A DNA stretch of 64,000 bases, taken from positions 174,811,896 to 174,875,895 of the forward strand of contig OY992540.1 in assembly GCA_963921195.1 (NCBI GenBank), written 5' to 3'. Shown one piece after another: positions 12,376 to 24,286 of this stretch. The position numbers and the translations under genes are program-made. The notes beneath the pieces were generated by a model. That model was not told the origin of the DNA. It saw nothing but the letters and a program-made list of their open reading frames with translations, and did not search any database. The DNA comes from Pegoplata infirma. Lineage: Eukaryota; Arthropoda; Insecta; Diptera; Anthomyiidae. The stretch's first letter is position 1; the number at the start of each line of letters is the position of its first letter.

Positions 12376-13103
12376 ATACATGACGTTTAACGTGTTCTAA
12401 CTTTTTAACTAGTAATCCGATTATCACAAGTAATGGCTCATATGAAAGCTTAATTCTTGTTCTTTTAGGAAAAATTTTCAAAAGCATACGGTTTTTTTCA
12501 GAAGTGTTGCAAAAATTCAAAAACATTTTTTTTTGAGAATATTTAAAAAAACACATCTTCGATTTTTTAAAAAAAAAGTTTGGTGATAAACAATACTGTT
12601 TTGTACAACATATCCAAAATTCAGAGTGGGATCCCAATGGGATCAAAAAATTTTCTGGTTTTAGTACGAAGTTCTTAAATTTTACCTTAGAAAATTAAAA
12701 TTTTATGTTTCTTCAATATAAAAATTTAAATTTTCAAAGAAAATTATACTATTAAAATTTTGAAAACATTAGAAATTTAAATTTTCTAAGGGAAAAATAT
12801 GAGAACCTCGTACTTAAAACAGAATATTTTTTGATCCCATGGAGATCCCACTCTGAATTTTGAATATGTTATACAAAACATTGTTATTTTTCACCAGATA
12901 TTTTTTTTTAAAAATCGAAGATGTGTTTTTTTAAATATTCGAAAAGAAAAAATGTTTTTGCATTTTTGCATCATTTCTGTAAAGAAAACTGTGTTTTTTT
13001 AAAAATATTTTCTAAAAGAAGAACCCCAGCATTCACATGAGCCTAAATTTGTGAAAATCGGGTCATTGGTTAAGAAGTTATAGCTCTTTAAACGTGATGT
13101 ATT
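12376..13103. repeat. Long inverted repeat, about 315-bp arms
   Basis: Sequence from about 12376 to 12690 is the imperfect reverse complement of about 12790 to 13103. The GATCCCA and AACACATCTTCGATTTTT blocks are shared clearly. The about 100-bp centre is very AT-rich and also roughly palindromic. It looks like a foldback element, but I could not identify its termini or TSD. Confidence 0.8.
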
Positions 13104-14340
13104 TTTCTTACTTTTGCTTAAAAAGTCAATCTTTGACCCGCCATAATTCGTTAAATACACCAAATGTAAAAAAACGATATATGGTACATATATCATATTT
13201 ATGAGGGCTATCTATGTGTCAAGGTTCAAATTAATCTGAGACACCATTTCCAAAAATGACTAAAATTTGAGCTAAATTTTCTGGAATGGCCCATTTCTAT
13301 TAATTCTATTATTTCTATTAAATAGCTAAATTTATTTTCTGTTTTTGAATCTGGTGTTTTCTGGAGATTTTTTTTCCTGATTTAGCGGGTTTTTGTCAAA
13401 AAAAGTTGGCATCAGTGGTAATATTGCCTAAGCTGGCAAAGGTACTTCATTTTTGTATGAAATAAAAAAAAAAATGTTTTATTACCAATAAACATAGGTA
13501 ATATTTCACCTCAGGGGTAACTCATGAATAGTAGTGTCAGTAATAACGAAGTCGTTATTAACAGATGGCAATCTTTTTTTGGGAAGTATTTGGGAAAGAT
13601 TTGGGAATAACGAAAAATAAAAATTTAAAAATTTAAAAATGATGAATGAAAATTATTGTTGTGTCACTACAAAATAGAAAAATACATAATAAAATAAAGA
13701 AATTAATTTAATTAAATCAAAACAACCAGTAAAATTAAATGAAAAATAAAAGGTAAACAAAACTTCCAGCTTTCCCAAATGGCATTTGTAAAACTAACAC
13801 CACCTTTAAACGTCAAAAAGAACTGACTCATGGATAGTCTTTATAAATATAAGTTTTTGTTTCACCTAAAAACAAAGTTGTTTTTACATGTGCTAAATAG
13901 GAAACATCTTCGAATTTTTTTTTGACATAATTTTAATTTTGAAAACAATTAAAAAAAAAAATAATTTTTTGAAACATCAAAAAATAAAATTATTAAATAC
14001 GCAAAATATCTGCTAAAAAGGTAAATTGTTTCTATAAATTATATTTTGGTTTGGTATTAATATATGTTGAATTATTTTCAGATTATGTGCAAAGAAATGA
14101 ACAGACAAATGAATCTGCCTTTTCAAAAAACAAACGGTTCCTTGGAAGTCAACTTGGCGAAAATGACAAAGGGTCAGAATTTTCTGAAGTCAAATTACAA
14201 GGTTTCATTTACAACAAGTTCTTTATTGTGAGCTCCACCCTTTGGTTATGGTTTTGCAAAATTGCCTCACCAAATTTTTAAATGCTACGGAATAGGTAAA
14301 GAATAGTGTAAATGCACGTTAAGATTTTAATTTTGTAAGT
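13104..14340. other. AT-rich unassigned stretch
   Basis: No supported gene was found. An open frame of 76 codons at 14051-14281 follows a pyrimidine tract ending TTTTCAG and is less AT-biased than its surroundings. It has no recognisable motif and I do not call it. Confidence 0.4.
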
Positions 14341-17300
14341 GGACGTCTTAAGAAAGTCTCAGATTTTTAGCATTTTGTCTTATGGAAAAATTCTGAGATA
14401 CTGAGACAAATTTTTTACGGAAAAATCTAAGCTTCTGTCTCAGAATCTGAGACTTTTTGTGTAGAAAAACTGTATCAGAATCTAAGATTTTTTTTCTGTC
14501 GGAAAACTGTCTCAGAATCTGAGACTTTTTCTATAGAAAAACGGTCTCAGAATCTAAGACTTTTTCTATAGAAAAACTCCCTCAGAACCTGAGACTTTTT
14601 CTATGGAAAAACTCCCTCAGAACCTGAGACTTTTTCTAAAGAAAACCTAGAAAAACTGTCTCAGAATCTGAGAATATTTTTATAGAAAAACTGTCTCAGA
14701 ATCTGAGACTTTTTCTATAGAAAAACTGTCTCAGAATCTGAGACTTTTTCTATAGAAAAACTGTCTCAGAATCTGAGACTTTTTCTATAGAAAAACTGTC
14801 TCAGAATCTGAGACTTTTTCTATAGAAAAACTGTCTCAGAATCTGAGACTTTTTCTATAGAAAAACTGTCTCAGAATCTGAGACTTTTTCTATAGAAAAA
14901 CTGTCTCAGAATCTGAGACTTTTTCTATAGAAAAACTGTCTCAGAATCTGAGACTTTTTCTATAGAAAAACTGTCTCAGAATCTGAGACTTTTTCTATAG
15001 AAAAACTGTCTCAGAATCTGAGACTTTTTCTATAGAAAAACTGTCTCAGAATCTGAGACTTTTTCTATAGAAAAACTGTCTCAGAATCTGAGACTTTTTC
15101 TATAGAAAAACTGTCTCAGAATCTGAGACTTTTTCTATAGAAAAACTGTCTCAGAATCTGAGACTTTTTCTATAGAAAAACTGTCTCAGAATCTGAGACT
15201 TTTTCTATAGAAAAACTGTCTCAGAATCTGAGACTTTTTCTATAGAAAAACTGTCTCAGAATCTGAGACTTTTTCTATAGAAAAACTGTCTCAGAATCTG
15301 AGACTTTTTCTATAGAAAAACTGTCTCAGAATCTGAGACTTTTTCTATAGAAAAACTGTCTCAGAATCTGAGACTTTTTCTATAGAAAAACTGTCTCAGA
15401 ATCTGAGACTTTTTCTATAGAAAAACTGTCTCAGAATCTGAGACTTTTTCTATAGAAAAACTGTCTCAGAATCTGAGACTTTTTCTATAGAAAAACTGTC
15501 TCAGAATCTGAGACTTTTTCTATAGAAAAACTGTCTCAGAATCTGAGACTTTTTCTATAGAAAAACTGTCTCAGAATCTGAGAATATTTTTATAGAAAAA
15601 CTGTCTCAGAATCTGAGACTTTTTCTATAGAAAAACTGTCTCAGAATCTGAGACTTTTTCTATAGAAAAACTGTCTCAGAATCTGAGACTTTTTCTATAG
15701 AAAAACTGTCTCAGAATCTGAGACTTTTTCTATAGAAAAACTGTCTCAGAATCTGAGACTTTTTCTATAGAAAAACTGTCTCAGAATCTGAGACTTTTTC
15801 TATAGAAAAACTGTCTCAGAATCTGAGACTTTTTCTATAGAAAAACTGTCTCAGAATCTGAGACTTTTTCTATAGAAAAACTGTCTCAGAATCTGAGACT
15901 TTTTCTATAGAAAAACTGTCTCAGAATCTGAGACTTTTTCTATAGAAAAACTGTCTCAGAATCTGAGACTTTTTCTATAGAAAAACTGTCTCAGAATCTG
16001 AGACTTTTTCTATAGAAAAACTGTCTCAGAATCTGAGACTTTTTCTATAGAAAAACTGTCTCAGAATCTGAGACTTTTTCTATAGAAAAACTGTCTCAGA
16101 ATCTGAGACTTTTTCTATAGAAAAACTGTCTCAGAATCTGAGACTTTTTCTATAGAAAAACTGTCTCAGAATCTGAGACTTTTTCTATAGAAAAACTGTC
16201 TCAGAATCTGAGACTTTTTCTATAGAAAAACTGTCTCAGAATCTGAGACTTTTTCTATAGAAAAACTGTCTCAGAATCTGAGACTTTTTCTATAGAAAAA
16301 CTGTCTCAGAATCTGAGACTTTTTCTGTAGAAAAAATGTCTCACAATCTGCGAAATTTTCTATTGAAAAAATGTAGCAGAATCTACAGAAAAAATGTCTC
16401 ACAATCTTAGAATTGTCCTATACAAAAATTGTCTCACAATCTAAGACTTTTTCTATAGAAAAATTGTCTCAGAATCTGAGACTTTTTCTATAGAAAAAAT
16501 GTCTCACAATCTGAGTCATTTTCTATAGAAAAAATGTCGTAAAATCTATAGTAAAAATGTTTCACAATCTGAGAAAAAATGTCTCAGAATATGAGACTTT
16601 TTCTATCGAAAAAATGTCTCAGAATGAGACTTTTTCTATAGGAAAAATGTCTCAGAATATGAGACTTTTTCTATAGATTCTGATTCTGAGACATTTTTTC
16701 TATAGAAAAAGTTTCAGATTCTGAGACATTTTTTCTATAGAAAAAGTCTCAGATTCTGAGACATTTTTTCTACAGAAAAAGTCTCAGATTTTGAGACATT
16801 TTTTCTATAGAAAAAGTCTCAGATTCTGAGACATTTTTTCTTTAGAAAAAGTCTCAGATTCTGAGACATTTTTTCTTTAGAGAAAGTCGCAGATTCTGAG
16901 ACATTTTTTCTATAGAAAAAGTGTTAGATACTGAGACATTTTTTCTATAGAAAATGTCTGAGATGCTGAGATAGTTTTTTCTATAGAAAAAGATTCTGAG
17001 ATAATTGTTCAATAGAAAAAGTCTCAGATTCTGTGACATTTTTTCGATAGAAAAAATAGACTTAATTTGTGATCGAAGCTATGATTAAAATATTAATAAA
17101 GTAATTTTTATATTCTCAGATTCTGAGACATTTTTTCTATAGAAAAAGTCTCATATTCTGAGACGTTTTTTCTATAGAAAAAGTCTCAGATTCTGAGACA
17201 TTTTTTCTATAGAGAAAGTCTCATATTCTGAGACATTTTTTCTATAGAAAAAGTCTCTTATTCTAAGACATTTTTTTTGTAGAAAAAGTCTCAGATTCTG

Positions 17301-17578
17301 ACACGTTTTTTTCTATAGAAAAAGTTTCAGATTCTGAGACATTTTTTCTATAGAAAAAGTTTCAGATTCTAAGACATTTTTTCTATAGAAAAAGTCTCAG
17401 ATTCTTAGACATTTTTTCTATAGAAAAAGTCTCAGATTCTGAGACAAGTCTCAGATTCTGAGAGATTTTTTCTGTAGAAAACGTCTCAGATTCTAAAACA
17501 TTTTTCTGTAGAAAAATCTCAGATTCTGAGACATTTTTTCTATAGAAAAAGTGTTAGATTTTGAGACATTTTTTTCTA
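14340..17578. repeat. 35-bp satellite array with homogeneous core and orientation switch
   Basis: The period is exactly 35 bp in the core (about 14690-16325, roughly 46 near-identical units). The edges are degenerate. A variant unit with AGAATATTTTTATAG occurs at 14671 and 15581, which is 910 bp or 26 units apart. Near 16675 the array flips to the reverse complement and runs so to 17578. A 60-bp non-satellite piece interrupts at about 17050-17115. The array resumes after the nested insertion at 40452. Confidence 0.97.
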
Positions 17579-18349
17579 CACAGTAAAAAGTTTTGGGTTA
17601 ATTTTAATTCCTAGCTGGTTTGTATATAACAATGCCAAAAATAATTTAATTTATTCCATAAAAAGTTTACTTTTAAAGAGATAAAAAGAGAGTGAGAGAA
17701 TTGATTTAGAATTTATTTTTGGGTGTTATAATAAAACCAAAATATGGAAATAATTTTACACCTAAACAAGTGTTTATTTGAACAAGGCAGGACTTAAATT
17801 TCTCCAAAAATAAATAAAACAAATGTAAGGTTATGTTTTTAATATTTTTGTGTATTGTATACAAATACAGACCAAATACATGAATAAAGTTAAAATCCAG
17901 AGGACTGTTGATTTGTCACCCAAACTCAGCACAACTCTGCATAAAATAAACTGCTACTGCTTCTATATTAAGGAATTATTCCTGGGGGTACACCCAAGAA
18001 AATAACTAGTGTTAAACAGTCTAATGTGACTTAGGTAAATTTTTTTTATATTGAGTTCAAGAAATTGCTCAAGTTTTAACTAAATTGTATATGACATTTA
18101 TTTTGTAAAATAGCATTGTTTACAATATTAAATTTAACATACACAAACTTGAATCTTTTACCTAAGTTTTTTTTATAAATATAAATAAATTTAATTCGAT
18201 AAAGTCGACATATTAATGCCACATTGTAAACAACACATTGACAACAAATTGTCTTTAATTTTTTATAAAATATATGTATGAGGAACTAATTTATTTAATT
18301 AATTTAAAAGGTAAGCAAAAATAATGTGTTTATATATTTGATAAACGTA

Positions 18350-19564
18350 CACTAAGAAAAAAAAATCTCAAATCAAGCAAAAACAATCTCATATTGAAAA
18401 TAAAACAGTGACAAAAGTCAACAAACTTTGTTTTTTCTCAATTTGAAAATATTCATGGACACTTTTAATATGACTTGAGTAACAAACAACATTTTAAAAA
18501 TGAAATGAAAGAACTGTGATTTGAAAATGTTTTATGCTTAAATCAACGGTGCCCATAATCAAATTAAAATGATAGTCATTTTCAATTTAAGATTGGCCAT
18601 TATAAATATATAATTTTCTTTATACTTATCTCCTAAAATTTTCTTTTGAAATAAAACAAATAAATTTTTTTATATATATGTAGATTTTATTTTACTACAG
18701 AATAATTGAAATGGTACATTTTTACTTTGTATAGGAATAATAATATTTCGTCGCTACTCTGAAAAAAACACTTGTGTGATTTTCAAAAAAAAAATTAAGA
18801 TGCCCTCACAAATCTGCTTACTTTTGTCTTTTCGTGGTGATTTAAAGTAGTACATATTTTATAAGTATTTTAATAATATTGCAACGTCCTATTTCCATTA
18901 AGGTGACTTATTATAATCTCCCAAAAGTTCACAATTAAGCTTATCTTAAGGCCTTTAAAAAAAAAATTAAATGCACACAGGTATTTTTGTAAGAGCAGCG
19001 ACGGTATAGAAAAATAAATCAAATATATTAAAGTACATATTCCTGGAGGTCATTTAATGCTGTTGATCCCCTCCTGGTCTCTAGTATTTCATATAAATTT
19101 TCACTTTTTAATTTTTTATTTTCATTTTTCTTTAGACTGTTTTTAAACTTTTCTTTTCACAGTTTTTAAACTTCACTTCACACAGATTTCGTTGATGGTT
19201 TTATTTAAATTACTTTTTTTATTGTTTTTTAAGTTTTTCTTTTGTTTTTACTAATGTTGTACCTCGATACTTTTTTAATATAATTAAAATTTTTTTGAAG
19301 CGTCATTGTTAAAGTTGTTTAAAACTCATTTTTAATATGTTTATAATCAAAATGATGATTTTTAACATGGTGGCACCATAAAATGAAAGGGAGTTCTTAA
19401 ATACTTAATTTAAACCAGGAACATTTTTAAATTGAGACCGAAACATATTAAATTTTAAAAACTTCAACTTCATAATTAAATTTTTTTTTTTAAATTTTAG
19501 GTTTTTAAAAATGAGTATGAAAATGAGTATGAAAATGATTTGATTACGATTTTTTCCCTCAGTG
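18350..19564 (-). mobile_element. TA-flanked MITE, CACTAAG/CACTGAG ends (1215 bp)
   Basis: The left end is CACTAAGAAAAAAAAATC and the right end, read inward, is CACTGAGGGAAAAAATCG. TA flanks at 18348-18349 and 19565-19566. It is the opposite-orientation sibling of the element at 49345-58603. It also supplies the empty site (near 18873) for the Helitron in that sibling. Confidence 0.9.
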
Positions 19565-19789
19565 TATATTAACCAAAATATTAACTTTCAGTTGCAGACG
19601 GTGGTGGTTTATCCGAACATTTGCGGCATCCGCCACGGAACTTGTAAAAATACATTACTTGGAATCTCCCCCAATGTAGGCAGTTTAAATTTTAAGGAAC
19701 GCCATAAAAAACATAAAACAATTGGTCTCCGGTTCGCAGAAAATGACTTGAGGTTTTTGACTGCAGATTCCGGTTAGTGATAATTCAGC

Positions 19790-22785
19790 ATCTACAGAAA
19801 AAATTCTTTAGAAAAATAGTCTCACAATATGGTACTTTCTATAGAACAATTGTCTCAGAATCTGAAAATTGTTCTAAAGAAAAATTGTCTTAGAATCTAA
19901 GATTTTTTTATTGAAAAATTGTATCAGAACCTGAGACTTTTTCTGTAGAAAAATTGTCACAGAATCTAAAATTTGTTCTGTAGAAAAATTGTGTCAGAAT
20001 CTGAGTTTTTTTTCTATAGAAAAATTGTTTAAGAATTTACGACTTTTTTTATAGAAAAATTGTCTCAAAATGCAAGACTTTTTCTATAGAAAAAATTTCT
20101 CAGAAATAGAGAATTTTTCTATAGAATAAAATTCTCAGAATTACAGAATTTTTTCTATACTAAATTTCTGAAAGACAATTTTTTTTAGAAAATTTTTTGA
20201 AAGACAATTTTTTTATAAAAAAATTTTCAAGCAATATTTCCATAGAAAATATCTCTAAAAACAATTTTTGTATAAAAATTTCTCAAGGACAATTTTTCTA
20301 TAGAAAATTTCTGAAAGACAATTCTTCTATAGAAAATTTCTTAAAGACAAGTTTTTTATAAAAAACTTTTTAAATACAATTTTTTTATAAAAAATTTCTC
20401 ATACAATTTTTCTATAGAAAATATGTATTAAGACAATTTTTCTTTAAAAATTTCTCAAAGTCAATTTTTCCATAGAAAATTTCTTAAAGACAATTTTTCT
20501 CTAGAAATGTCTGAAAGACAATTTTTCCAAAAAAAAAAACAAAAAAATATCTAAAGAAAAGTTGTTTTTACGAAATTCTTTACAGAATAATTTTCTATAG
20601 AAAAACTGTCTTTTTTATAGAAAAATTATCTTTAAGAAATTTTCTTTACAAAAATTGTCTTTGAAAAAGTTTCTATGAAAAATTGTCTTTCAAAAATTTT
20701 CTATAGAAAAAAAAATGCCTTTAAGACATTTTCTATAGAAAAATTGTATTTGAAAAATTTTCTATTTAAAAATTGTCTTTGAGAAAGTTTTTATAGAAAA
20801 ATTGTCTTTAAGAAATTTTCTATAGAAAAATTGTCTTTCAGAAATTTTCTATAGAAAAATTGACTTTCAGAAATGTTCTATAGAAAAATTTTCCTTGAGA
20901 AATTTTCTATAAACAAATTGTCTTTGAGAGAAATTTTTTATGAAAATTTTTTCAAAAATTTTCTACAGAAAAATTTTCTTTTAGAAATTTTCTCTGAAAA
21001 CCTGTCTTTCAGAAATTTTCTATAGAAAAATTTTCTTTCAGAAATTTTCTGTAAAAAAATTGTCTCAGAAAAATTTTTTTTTCAGAAATTTTCTATAGAA
21101 AACCTGTCTTTTAGAAATTTTATATAGAAAATTTGTTTTTCAGAAATTTTCTGCAGAAAAATTGTCTCTCAGCAATTTTCTATAAAAAATTGTCTTTGAG
21201 AAAGTTTCTATAGAAAATTTTTTTTTTTTAATTTTCTATTAAAAAATTATCTTTGAGAAGTTTTCTATATAAAAATTATATTTGGGAAATTTACTATAGA
21301 AAAATTATCCTAAAAAAATTTTCTATATTTCTGTAGAAAAATTGTCCTTGGGAATTGTCTTTGAGAATTTTTCTATGGAAAATTATTTTTCAAAAATATT
21401 CTCTAGAAAAATTTCTCTCAGAAATTTTCTATAGAAATATTGTCCTTAGACAAAAATTTTCTATAGAATAATTGTCTTTGAGAATTTTTCTATGAAAATT
21501 ATCTTTCAGAAGTATTCTATAGAAAAATTGTGTTTGAGAAAGTTTCCATAGAAAGATTGTCTTTCAGAAATTTTCTACAGAAAACCTGTCTTTCAGAAAT
21601 TTTATATAGAAAAACTGTCTTTGAAAAAGTTTCTGTAGAAAAATTGTCTTTGAGAAATATTTTATAGAAAAATTGTCTTTGAGAAATATTCTATAGAAAA
21701 ATTGTCTTTCAGAAACTTTCTATAGAAAAATTGTTGTTCAAAAATTTTCTATAGAAAAATTAACTTTCAAAATTTTTTTTAGAAAAATTGTCTTTCAGAA
21801 ATTTTCTATAGAAAAATTGTCTTCCAGAAATTTTCTATCGAAAAATTTTCTATAGAAGAATTGTCTTTCAGAAAATTTCTACAGAAAAATTGCCTTTCAG
21901 AAATTTTCTATGAAAAATTATCTTTGTGAAATTTTCTATAGAAAAATTATCTTTTTTAATTGGTTTAAAACCAATTTTCTATAGAAAAATTAGTTTTAAA
22001 ACATTTTCTATTAAAGAATTGTCTTTGAGGAATTTTCTGTAGAATAATTGTCTTTGGGAAATTTTCTATAGAAAAATTATCTTTAAAAAATTTTCTATTA
22101 AAGAATTATCTTTGAGAAATTTTTTATAGAAATTTTCTATAAAAAAATTGGCTTGAAAAAGTTTTCTACAGAAAAATTGTCGTCAAAAACTTTTTATAGA
22201 AAAATTATCTTTCAGAAATTTTCTATAGAAAAATTATCTTTCAGAAATTTTCTATAGAAAAATTGTCAACCAGAAATTTTCTATCGCAAAATTTTCTTTC
22301 AGAAATTTCTATAGAAAAATTGACGTTCAGAAAGTTTCTATAGAAAAACTGTCTTTCAGGAATTTGCTATAGAAGAATTGTCTTTGAGAAAATTTCTATA
22401 GAAAATTTTACTTTAAGAAATTTTCTATAGGAGTATTTTCTTTCAAAAATTTTCTGTAGAAAAATTATTTCTTAGAAATTTTCTATAAAAAAATTGTCTT
22501 TGAAAAATTTTCTATAGAAAAATTGTCAATTAAAAATTTTCTATAGAAGAATTGTCTTTGAGAAATTTTTTAAAAAAATTGTCTGTTAAAAATTTTCTAT
22601 AGTAAATCTGTCTTTTAAAAATTTTTTATAAAAAAATAGTCTTTCAGAAATTTTCTATAGAAGAATTGTCTTTCAGAAAGTTTCTATAGAAAAATTGTCT
22701 GTCAGAAATTTTCTAAAGAAGAATTGTCTTTTTTTTCTATAGAAAAGTTGTCTTTGAGAAAGTTTCTATAGAAAAATTTAGGTGT
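19790..22785. repeat. Second satellite, about 29-bp period, with orientation switch
   Basis: The dominant unit resembles GTCTTTCAGAAATTTTCTATAGAAAAATT and keeps the TTTTCTATAGAAAA palindrome of the 35-bp satellite. The first 350 bp (19790-20150) is closer to the 35-bp type. About 20150-20560 is the 29-bp type in reverse, and about 20590-22785 is forward. Units are degenerate throughout. Confidence 0.92.
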
Positions 22786-22900
22786 CACTGATCATGCTAA
22801 GTATGTATTTTAAGCTTGTTAGTATTTATATTTTATTATAAAATATTAAAAATAAATGTAATTAAAATTTATAATATTGAGCATTTTGTATGGAAGGGGA

Positions 22901-23682
22901 TTAGACTGCCCAGAAAAAAAGCGAAGTTTTTATTTTCTTGGGGGGATACCTGCAAATTTTGTTCCTTTTTGCGCAAAAAAATTTCGGTTTTTTTTTGGGA
23001 TTTTTAAAATAATATCTAGAGGTCGCGATCTCGCGTTTTATAACGATTTATTTTTTTTGAGTTTTTTATTATTTTAAATTGTTAAATATGATTAATATGA
23101 TAAAATATTAATAATTTCAGACAAAAAAAAAATAAATTAAAAATTAAATATCGCTCATTCCATGAGATGTCTCCCAGCATCTAATCAAATGTTCTTTAAT
23201 TTATTTGAAATTTCGCACACAGGTACACTATGGAGCAATTAAAATAAATTCGTTTTTAGTTTCGCGAAAATCCACGAATTCGCGAACGCGAATATATTCG
23301 CGAATTCACGGATTTTCTCGGAACTAACAACTGATTTATTTTAATAGCTTCATAGTGTTCATGTGTGCAAAATTTCAAATAAATTAAGGAACATTTGATT
23401 AGATGCTGGGAGACATCTCATGGAATGAGCGATATTTAATTTTTAATTTAATTTTTTTTTTGTCTGAAATTATTAATATTTTATCATATTAATCATATTT
23501 AACAATTTAAAATAATAAAAAACTCAAAAAAAATAAATCGTTATAAAACGCGAGATCGCGACCTCTAGATATTATTTTAAAAATCCCCAAAAAAAACCGA
23601 AATTTTTTTGCACAAAAAGGAACAAAATTTGCAGGTATCCCCCAAGAAAATAAAAACTTCGCTTCTTTTCTGGGCAGTCTAA
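22901..23682. mobile_element. 782-bp near-perfect palindrome (foldback element, 6-bp TSD AGGGGA)
   Basis: The element begins TTAGACTGCCCAG and ends CTGGGCAGTCTAA, and the two halves are reverse complements almost to the centre at about 23294 (CGCGAATATATTCGCG). AGGGGA occurs on both sides (22895-22900, 23683-23688). There is essentially no loop, so it could extrude as a cruciform or give hairpin RNA. It has no coding capacity. Confidence 0.92.
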
Positions 23683-23688
23683 AGGGGA

Positions 23689-24282
23689 TATATAAAACTA
23701 TTAAATCAACCTAAAAAAAAATACGTTATTTGACCAATCAAACTGTACCATTTATTTAAATATAGTGGCTAAATAAACAAAATTAAATTTGAAATAATGC
23801 TTAAATGCATTTTGTAAGTTTACCTAAGTTGATTCGGGTAATATGCAAAGAAACTTTTCAAGTTGGATTCCTGCGAAAAATCTTATATGCTATTTACATA
23901 TACCCCGAAATCCACATAAATTTGGATTTCAAATCCAATTAAAATCTATACCGTTTACATATGCTTTTTTGACATTTAGCGGGATTTTGTTTGTACTAAC
24001 TCTGTATTTTCTTTTGATTTGTGTACAGGGTTGTTAGTTGGAAAATTACCCAATTTTATAAATATTTCTAAAAACAATGATTTTTCTTTGCCGGAGCCAA
24101 TATTTTCAATCCCACTAGTATATGTTGGGACCACAATATCAAAAAATGTGTTTTTATGTAGAGCTGCTTCTTTAAATGCAAGAAAATTAACATTTTTGCT
24201 AAGTTTGGGGCCGCCACCATTGAGTGTTTTTCTTTGTTAGGAAGACCAAATTGGTCAACTAAATTGTGCGTTTACCATTTGC
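23689..24282. other. Unassigned stretch with a possible old coding remnant
   Basis: Around 23870-23960 are strings such as CCGAAATCCA and ACATATACC, related to 39660-39870. The minus strand of 24020-24230 can be read for over 60 codons without a stop, including a GGGP motif reminiscent of Myb/zeste-like factors of Harbinger elements. That resemblance is weak and I do not call a gene. Confidence 0.35.
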
Positions 24283-24286
24283 AATG

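Noticed and set aside
14051..14281. 76-codon open frame after a splice-acceptor-like tract
   Set aside because: No recognisable domain, no partner exon seen, and it lies among repeats. Protein search would be needed to revive it.
14340..17578. CRISPR-like regular repeats
   Set aside because: Units are directly contiguous without unique spacers, there are no cas genes, and the context is eukaryotic satellite DNA.
19562..19777. 71-codon open frame with less AT bias
   Set aside because: It starts in the flank of a MITE end, uses a non-ATG start and has no recognisable motif.
24019..24240. 73-codon plus-strand frame, and a minus-strand frame with GGGP
   Set aside because: Plus-strand product unrecognised. 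The minus-strand resemblance to Harbinger Myb-like proteins is too weak to call.
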